The notes below the pieces were generated by a model, which saw nothing but the letters and a program-made list of their open reading frames with translations, made no database searches and was not told where the DNA came from. From DATKQJ01 sp035534295 (GTDB lineage: Bacteria > Chloroflexota > Dormibacteria > Dormibacterales > Dormibacteraceae), in contig DATLSE010000049.1 in the NCBI GenBank assembly GCA_035534295.1, positions 34,276-98,275 on the forward strand: DNA of 64,000 nucleotides, in the 5' to 3' direction. Positions 58,993 through 64,000 of the stretch are shown piece by piece. Each line of letters starts with the position of its first letter. Positions within the stretch are counted from its first letter, which is position 1. A program made the translations under genes and the position numbers.

Positions 58993-60726
58993 TTGCTGAC
59001 TCGCCTTCTGCGAATCTACCTCCGTCCCTATTCCCGCCCCCTTCTGGCCGTCGTGGGACTGCAACTGGTGGGGACCCTGGCCTCTCTCTATCTGCCCAGC
59101 CTCAACGCCGACATCATCGACAACGGGGTGGCCAGAGGCGACACCGCCTACATCGTGGCCACCGGGGTCCGCATGCTTGCGTTCACCCTGCTGCAGATCG
59201 CCTGCTCGGTAGGCGCGGTCTATTTCGGCGCCCGTGCCGCGATGGGATTTGGGCGCGACCTGCGCCTGGCCATCTTTCGCCGCGTGGCCGGCTTTTCGGC
59301 CCGCGAGGTGGCCCGCTTCGGCGCGCCCTCGTTGATCACGCGCAACACCAACGACGTGCAGCAGGTGCAGATGTTGGTGGCGCTGACCTGCACGGTGCTG
59401 GTCGCGGCCCCGATCACGGCGGTGGGGGGCATCATCATGGCCCTGCGTCAGGACGCCGGGCTGGCCTGGCTGCTGCTGATCGCGATCCCGATTCTGCTCA
59501 TCTCGGTTGGACTCATCGTCTCCCGCATGGTGCCTCAGTTCCGCGCCATGCAGGCACGCATTGACGTGGTCAACCGGGTCCTGCGCGAACAGCTCACGGG
59601 CATCCGGGTGGTGCGCGCCTTCGTCCGCGAGGAGCGTGAGATCCGCCGCTTTGAGATCGCCAACGCCGCCGTGACCAGCGCCGCACTCCACGCCGGGCGG
59701 CTCATGGCCCTGATCTTCCCCACCGTCCTGCTGGTCATGAACGCGTCCAGCGTGGCCGTGCTCTGGTTCGGAGCCTCTCGAGTCCAGGCCGGCCAGACCC
59801 AGATCGGCGCGCTGACCGCCTTTCTCATGTATCTGACCCTGATCCTGATGTCGATGATGATGGCGACCTTCATGGTCGTGCTCATCCCCCGCGCGGCGGT
59901 CTGCGCGCAGCGCATCGGCGAGGTGCTTGACACCCAATCCTCGGTGCGGGCGGCCCCGAACCCGATCACCGAACTGCGCTCCCAGGCCGAGATCGAGATG
60001 CGCGGAGTCGGGTTTCGATATCCGGGCGCTGAGGCCCCAGTCCTGGGGGACGTTTCGTTCCGCTCCGGGCCGGGCCAGATCACCGCCGTGATCGGCAGCA
60101 CCGGGGCGGGCAAGACGACCCTGCTCTCTCTGGCCGCCCGCCTCTTCGACGCCACCTCGGGCACCGTCCTGATCGACGGCGTGCCCATCGCCGAGTTGGA
60201 ACCCGCACTGCTCTGGGCGAGGATCGGGTTGGTGCCCCAGCGTCCGTATCTGTTCTCGGGCACGGTGGCTAGCAACTTGCGCTACGGCGATCCCAATGCT
60301 GCGGACTCAGAGCTCTGGGATGCGCTTGAGGTGGCCCAGGCGCGCGCCTTTGTCGAATCGATGCCCGGCGGCCTCGGCGCTCCCATCGCCCAGGGCGGCA
60401 CCAACGTGTCTGGCGGCCAGCGTCAGCGCCTCTGCATCGCCCGCGCGCTTCTGCGCCGCCCTGAGATCTACCTCTTCGACGACTGCTTTTCGGCCCTCGA
60501 CCTGGCCACCGACGCCCGGCTGCGTCGGGCGCTGGCACCGCGCCTGGCCAACTCCAGCGTCATCTTGGTTGGACAGCGCGTCTCCACCATCTCCGGCGCC
60601 GACCAGATCCTGGTCCTGGATCAGGGGGCGGTGGTCGGGCTGGGTAGCCATGAGGAGCTTATGGCCAGCTGTCCGACCTACCTCGAGATCGTTCAGTCGC
60701 AGCTCACCAAGGACCCGGCGGCGTGA
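58993..60726 (+). CDS. ABC exporter half-transporter with degenerate ATP site
   Basis: A 577-residue type IV ABC exporter: six-helix membrane domain (~1-310) plus ATPase. Walker A GSTGAGKTT, signature NVSGGQRQR, but Walker B/catalytic region is YLFDDCFSALD (Asp in place of the catalytic Glu) and the switch position is VGQRVS (Gln in place of His). This is the known pattern of the non-hydrolysing half of heterodimeric exporters such as TM287/288. The partner gene overlaps its stop. TTG start with GAGGAA upstream. Confidence 0.92.
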   Translation: MLTRLLRIYLRPYSRPLLAVVGLQLVGTLASLYLPSLNADIIDNGVARGDTAYIVATGVRMLAFTLLQIACSVGAVYFGARAAMGFGRDLRLAIFRRVAGFSAREVARFGAPSLITRNTNDVQQVQMLVALTCTVLVAAPITAVGGIIMALRQDAGLAWLLLIAIPILLISVGLIVSRMVPQFRAMQARIDVVNRVLREQLTGIRVVRAFVREEREIRRFEIANAAVTSAALHAGRLMALIFPTVLLVMNASSVAVLWFGASRVQAGQTQIGALTAFLMYLTLILMSMMMATFMVVLIPRAAVCAQRIGEVLDTQSSVRAAPNPITELRSQAEIEMRGVGFRYPGAEAPVLGDVSFRSGPGQITAVIGSTGAGKTTLLSLAARLFDATSGTVLIDGVPIAELEPALLWARIGLVPQRPYLFSGTVASNLRYGDPNAADSELWDALEVAQARAFVESMPGGLGAPIAQGGTNVSGGQRQRLCIARALLRRPEIYLFDDCFSALDLATDARLRRALAPRLANSSVILVGQRVSTISGADQILVLDQGAVVGLGSHEELMASCPTYLEIVQSQLTKDPAA

Positions 60727-62690
60727 TCCAGCGCCCCGGCTTCCCCCGCTCCGGCGCTGGCGCGCCCGTTCAAAAACCGCTCCGCTTCCTCGATTCCGGT
60801 CGCCGCCTGTTGAGGCGCCTGGGTCCGGAGTCGAGGAGCGTGGCGCTTGTGATCACGCTGGCCGTGGCCAGCATCTCGTTCGTGGTCATCGGGCCCCGCC
60901 TCTTGGGCCACGCCACCGACCTCATCTTCACCGGGGCCTTCGGGCGGAGCCTGCCCCGGGGGGTGACCCAGGCCCAGGTCGTCGCGCAGGCTCGGGCGCG
61001 GGGCAATCCAAACCTGGCTGATCTTCTGGCCCGGCTGCACGTGGTACCCGGGCGCGGAATCGATTTCGCCCAGCTGGCCCAAGTCCTGCTCCTGGCCCTG
61101 GCGCTCTTCATCGCCTCCTCGCTGTTCAGCTGGCTGCAGAGTTACCTGCTCAACGGGGTCGTGCAGCGCACCGTGTTCCGGCTCCGGGCCGAGGTCGAAC
61201 TCAAGCTTCACCGCCTGCCCCTCGAATTCTTTGATCGACAGCCGCGGGGCGAGCTCTTGAGCCGGGTGACCAACGACATCGACAACGTGTCCCAGGCGCT
61301 GCAGCAGACCCTCAGCCAGCTTTTGACCTCGCTCCTGACCGTGGTTGGCGTACTGGCGATGATGCTCGTGGTTTCTCCCCTGCTGGCGGTGGTGGCGCTT
61401 GTCACCATCCCGGTCTCCGTCGTCATAGCGACCCAGGTCGCGCGCCGCTCGCAGCGTCTCTTCGTGGCCCAGTGGTCGCACACCGGCTCCCTCAATGCGC
61501 ACATCGAGGAGGCCTTCACCGGGCATCAGCTGGTCACCGTATTCGGCCGTCGGGGCGAGGTCGACGAGGTGTTTGTGGCCCGCAATCAGCAGCTCTTCGA
61601 GGCCAGCTTCGGGGCCCAGTTCATCTCGGGGCTGATCATGCCCTCGATGATGTTCATCGGCAATCTCAACTACGTGGCCATCGCCGTCATCGGGGGCATC
61701 AGGGTGGCCACCGGGACCATGAGCCTGGGAGACGTCCAGGCCTTCATCCAGTACTCAAGACAGTTCACCCAGCCCCTGACCCAGGTGGCCTCGATGGCCA
61801 ACCTGCTGCAATCGGGCGTGGCTTCGGCCGAGCGCGTCTTCGACCTCCTGGATGCCTCCGAGGAGAGTCCCGACCCAATCCCGGCGCTCCCCGCTCCCAC
61901 GCGCCGTGGCCGGGTCGAGTTTGAACACGTGGCGTTCCGCTACCAGGCCGACAAACCCCTGATCGAGGACCTCTCCCTGGTAGCCGAACCCGGTCACACG
62001 ATCGCGATCGTCGGGCCGACCGGAGCTGGCAAGACCACGCTGGTCAACCTGATCATGCGCTTCTACGAGATCCAGGGCGGCAGCATCACGCTCGACGGGG
62101 TCGACGTCAAGACGCTGGGCCGCTCCGAGCTGCGATCCAACATCGGGATGGTGCTGCAGGACACTTGGCTGTTCGCCGGCACCATCCGCGAGAACATCGC
62201 CTATGGCAACCCGAACGCGGACGAGGAGGAAATTCTGACCGCCTCCCGGGCCACCTTCGTCGACCGCTTCGTGCGCGGGCTGCCCGAGGGCTACGACACC
62301 ATAATCGACGAGGAGGGAGGCAGCGTCAGCGCGGGCGAGCGCCAGCTCCTCACCATCGCGCGTGCCTTTGTGGCCAACCCCTCGCTGTTGATCCTGGACG
62401 AGGCCACGAGCTCGGTCGACACCCGGACCGAGCTCCTCCTGCAGAGGGCAATGGCCGCCCTGCGCACGGATCGGACCAGCTTTGTCATCGCCCACCGGCT
62501 CTCGACCATCCGCGACGCCGACCTGATCCTGGTGATGGAGGCGGGTCAGATCGTGGAGCGCGGCACGCACCAGCAACTCCTCACCGCCGGAGGCGCCTAC
62601 CAGCGGCTCTACTCCGCCCAGTTCAGGGGTGCCGCCGAGGAACCGGACGACCAGTTGAGCGGCGCGGTGACGGTCCAGCCGCGCACGTAG
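60723..62690 (+). CDS. ABC exporter half-transporter with consensus ATP site
   Basis: A 655-residue half exporter. Walker A GPTGAGKTT, Walker B LLILDEATSSVD and switch IAHRLST are canonical, while its signature VSAGERQL deviates from LSGGQ as expected for this partner type. A ~75-residue insertion between the first two helices (~70-125) is unusual. It pairs with the preceding protein. The substrate is unknown; drugs or lipids are common for the family. Confidence 0.92.
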   Translation: MIQRPGFPRSGAGAPVQKPLRFLDSGRRLLRRLGPESRSVALVITLAVASISFVVIGPRLLGHATDLIFTGAFGRSLPRGVTQAQVVAQARARGNPNLADLLARLHVVPGRGIDFAQLAQVLLLALALFIASSLFSWLQSYLLNGVVQRTVFRLRAEVELKLHRLPLEFFDRQPRGELLSRVTNDIDNVSQALQQTLSQLLTSLLTVVGVLAMMLVVSPLLAVVALVTIPVSVVIATQVARRSQRLFVAQWSHTGSLNAHIEEAFTGHQLVTVFGRRGEVDEVFVARNQQLFEASFGAQFISGLIMPSMMFIGNLNYVAIAVIGGIRVATGTMSLGDVQAFIQYSRQFTQPLTQVASMANLLQSGVASAERVFDLLDASEESPDPIPALPAPTRRGRVEFEHVAFRYQADKPLIEDLSLVAEPGHTIAIVGPTGAGKTTLVNLIMRFYEIQGGSITLDGVDVKTLGRSELRSNIGMVLQDTWLFAGTIRENIAYGNPNADEEEILTASRATFVDRFVRGLPEGYDTIIDEEGGSVSAGERQLLTIARAFVANPSLLILDEATSSVDTRTELLLQRAMAALRTDRTSFVIAHRLSTIRDADLILVMEAGQIVERGTHQQLLTAGGAYQRLYSAQFRGAAEEPDDQLSGAVTVQPRT

Positions 62691-62834
62691 AGCGTCCGGG
62701 CCGCGCGGAGCGTGCTCGACGGCGCTTGTATCGTGGACCAATTGGGAGCCCTCGGCGCCCGGTCCGGCCGGGGCTCGTCATCGGTTCGATCGCCGGACGC
62801 CTCCGCCCGGCGGATCTGAGTTGGGAGGTCAGCG

Positions 62835-63209
62835 ATGGGAGTTCAGACCTGGGATCTGTGGATCCCTGACGCCGCCTCGCGTGGCATCTCCTTCGGGCGG
62901 GGCGCGATGGCGGCCGCCGACCGCGTCCTGGTGCACGCCGCCCCGAGCTCACTGCGGGTCGAGGTCACAGACGAGGACAATCGCCTGGTCGCCTTCGGTG
63001 ACGGCCTGACCCGGAGCCAGGAATCGCCCATGACCTGCCTTACGGTCCGCGACGGACGGGTGGAACGAGCCGAGATCTGGCCTGCCGAGGACGAGATCGA
63101 TCTCCCGGTGATACTTCCCGGCGGGGAGGTGGGCCTGCTCAAGAGCTGGTGGAACGCCGAGGACCGATCGGAGTGGCGCTGGACGATCGAGCTCTACAAC
63201 CACCGCTGA
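62835..63209 (+). CDS. Hypothetical protein
   Basis: A 124-residue protein from ATG 62835 with GGGAGG about eight bases upstream. It is rich in Trp, Asp and Glu and looks like a small beta-rich domain (DEDNRLVAFGDGLTR, VILPGGEVGLLKSWW, WRWTIELYNHR). No membrane helix. I do not recognise the family. Confidence 0.6.
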   Translation: MGVQTWDLWIPDAASRGISFGRGAMAAADRVLVHAAPSSLRVEVTDEDNRLVAFGDGLTRSQESPMTCLTVRDGRVERAEIWPAEDEIDLPVILPGGEVGLLKSWWNAEDRSEWRWTIELYNHR

Positions 63210-63305
63210 GGAGGGCCGGCCCCGGTACGCCGGAACCAATTTCAACGCTCAAATTCGGTCGCAGCCCACGTGGTCACCCACTTGGCGACGAGCCAGCATG
63301 GTTAC

Positions 63306-63446
63306 ATGATCAATCGCGCAGAAGTCGAGCCCGTGGAGCTGACCGTGTTTTCGGAGCCGGCCGACCTGGGTGAGCTTGAGCCGGGTCACGATGACCATCC
63401 GTGCTTTGAGCTGCAGCTGGCCACGGCGACCGAGGAGATGCCCTAA
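63306..63446 (+). CDS. 46-residue acidic peptide upstream of a TenA-family gene
   Basis: A small ORF (ATG 63306, TAA 63444) beginning MINRAEVEPVELTVF and ending DDHPCFELQLATATEEMP. It is acidic with one Cys and no hydrophobic signal, and it ends two bases before the TTG of the TenA-like frame. It could be a small regulatory protein, a precursor peptide or chance; the close coupling makes it worth noting. Confidence 0.4.
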   Translation: MINRAEVEPVELTVFSEPADLGELEPGHDDHPCFELQLATATEEMP

Positions 63447-63448
63447 AT

Positions 63449-64000
63449 TTGATCGGACGGATCTGCCGCCCGGTCCGAGCGGCGAGGAACTCGATATGGC
63501 TTCCCCACCACGTTAGACGAGCGTTTCACCGATCACCTGCGCGCTGCGGTCGACGCACTCTGGTCGGCTCAGCATCGGCACCCCTTCGTCCGCGCCATCG
63601 GCGAGGGAACGCTCGACCCTGAGCGCTTCCGGCACTGGGTCCGGCAGGATTATCGATTCCTGATCCAGTACGGTCGAGTGTTCGCCCTGGCTGCAGCCCG
63701 GGCCCCAGACCCAGAGCTCCTGGCCCGCTTCACCGATCTGCTCTGGTCCACGATCCGGCATGAGATGGATCTGCACCGTCGCCTGGCAGCTGAACTTGGC
63801 ATCTCCGCGCAGGATCTCGAGCGCGAGGAGATGGCACCCGCGACTCAGGCCTATACCGACTTCCTCCTGGCCACGGCCGCCGTTGGCGATTTCGCGGAGC
63901 TGGCGGCCGCCCTCTTGCCCTGCATGTGGGCGTACTCGGAGATCGGTCATGAGCTGGACCAGGGTCCAAGGCCGGTCGATCCACGCCTGGCGGCGTGGAT
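63449..64000 (+). CDS. TenA/PqqC-like family protein, 3'-truncated by window edge
   Basis: An open frame from TTG 63449 to the window end, still open. The translation matches the TenA (thiaminase II) helical fold: HPFVRAIGEGTLDPERFRHW, VRQDYRFLIQYGRVFALAAA, LLWSTIRHEMDLHRRLA and LLPCMWAYSEIG (each shown partly). TenA proteins salvage thiamin pyrimidine; relatives have other activities. The start is uncertain: the first ~20 codons are basic and unlike the family. GAGGAG lies eleven bases before the TTG. Confidence 0.82.

Overview
The window is about 64 kb of uniformly GC-rich chromosome with dense, often overlapping genes and many GTG and TTG starts. Many promoters carry a TANNNT hexamer only 6-8 bases before the start codon, which suggests leaderless mRNAs. 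The gene set (ATP-type PEP carboxykinase, MoaD-MoaE fusion, aa3-type oxidase with CtaG, a Tad pilus cluster, glutaryl-CoA dehydrogenase, no outer-membrane machinery) fits an aerobic heterotroph from a Terrabacteria-type lineage such as Dormibacterota, Chloroflexota or Actinomycetota. That placement is inference; no rRNA or other phylogenetic marker is present.

Layout. 1-6.7 kb: 5'-truncated pckA, a SLOG protein, MoaD-MoaE fusion, ClpP, an AhpD-like protein, two small Cys proteins, an MBL-fold nuclease, NAD(P)HX epimerase and a SufR-like regulator. 6.8-12.9 kb: a T4SS-like trio (VirD4/TraG ATPase, two-helix pilin-like protein, TrbL/VirB6-like protein) divergent from a sigma-region-2-like protein, a membrane-anchored BTAD-like regulator and an exported protein. 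12.9-25.2 kb: ferredoxin-reductase-type flavoprotein, molybdenum hydroxylase pair, glutaryl-CoA-dehydrogenase-like enzyme, split chromate transporter, TauE/SafE permease and full-length MetH. 25.2-29.8 kb: LuxR-HTH gene behind a candidate attenuator, three TadE/TadG-like genes, CpaB and TadC. 29.8-35.8 kb: phosphoglycerate mutase, PAS histidine kinase, NarL-type regulator, GlcD-type oxidase, and DAHP synthase preceded by a leader peptide rich in Trp, Tyr and Phe. 35.9-42.2 kb: phoR-pstB-phoU-phoB-pstC-pstA, with pstS divergent. 42.2-46.3 kb: UppP, thioesterase, LysR regulator, a structured RNA candidate, Trm112-like protein and a MarP-like protease. 46.3-51.3 kb: cytochrome c oxidase genes. 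51.3-53.2 kb: fluoride channel, two peptidyl-prolyl isomerases and four tRNAs (Val, Glu, Gly, Gly). 53.2-54.5 kb: an RHH-Fic module and a GNAT remnant beside tRNA-Gly. 54.5-64 kb: a coiled-coil protein, SDR, a free-standing lipoyl domain with 2-oxoacid dehydrogenase E1 subunits, a heterodimeric ABC exporter, two small unknown proteins and a TenA-family gene that runs off the end.

The most interesting signals are regulatory. The DAHP synthase leader can fold into two exclusive states that expose or hide the ribosome-binding site. Two matching PhoB-type boxes (7-bp repeats, 11-bp period) lie in front of pstS and pstB. An operator covers the whole promoter of the RHH-Fic module, and its antitoxin carries a Fic-inhibition motif. 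The T4SS-like trio, with no VirB4 or relaxase seen, is the best candidate for an undescribed machine.
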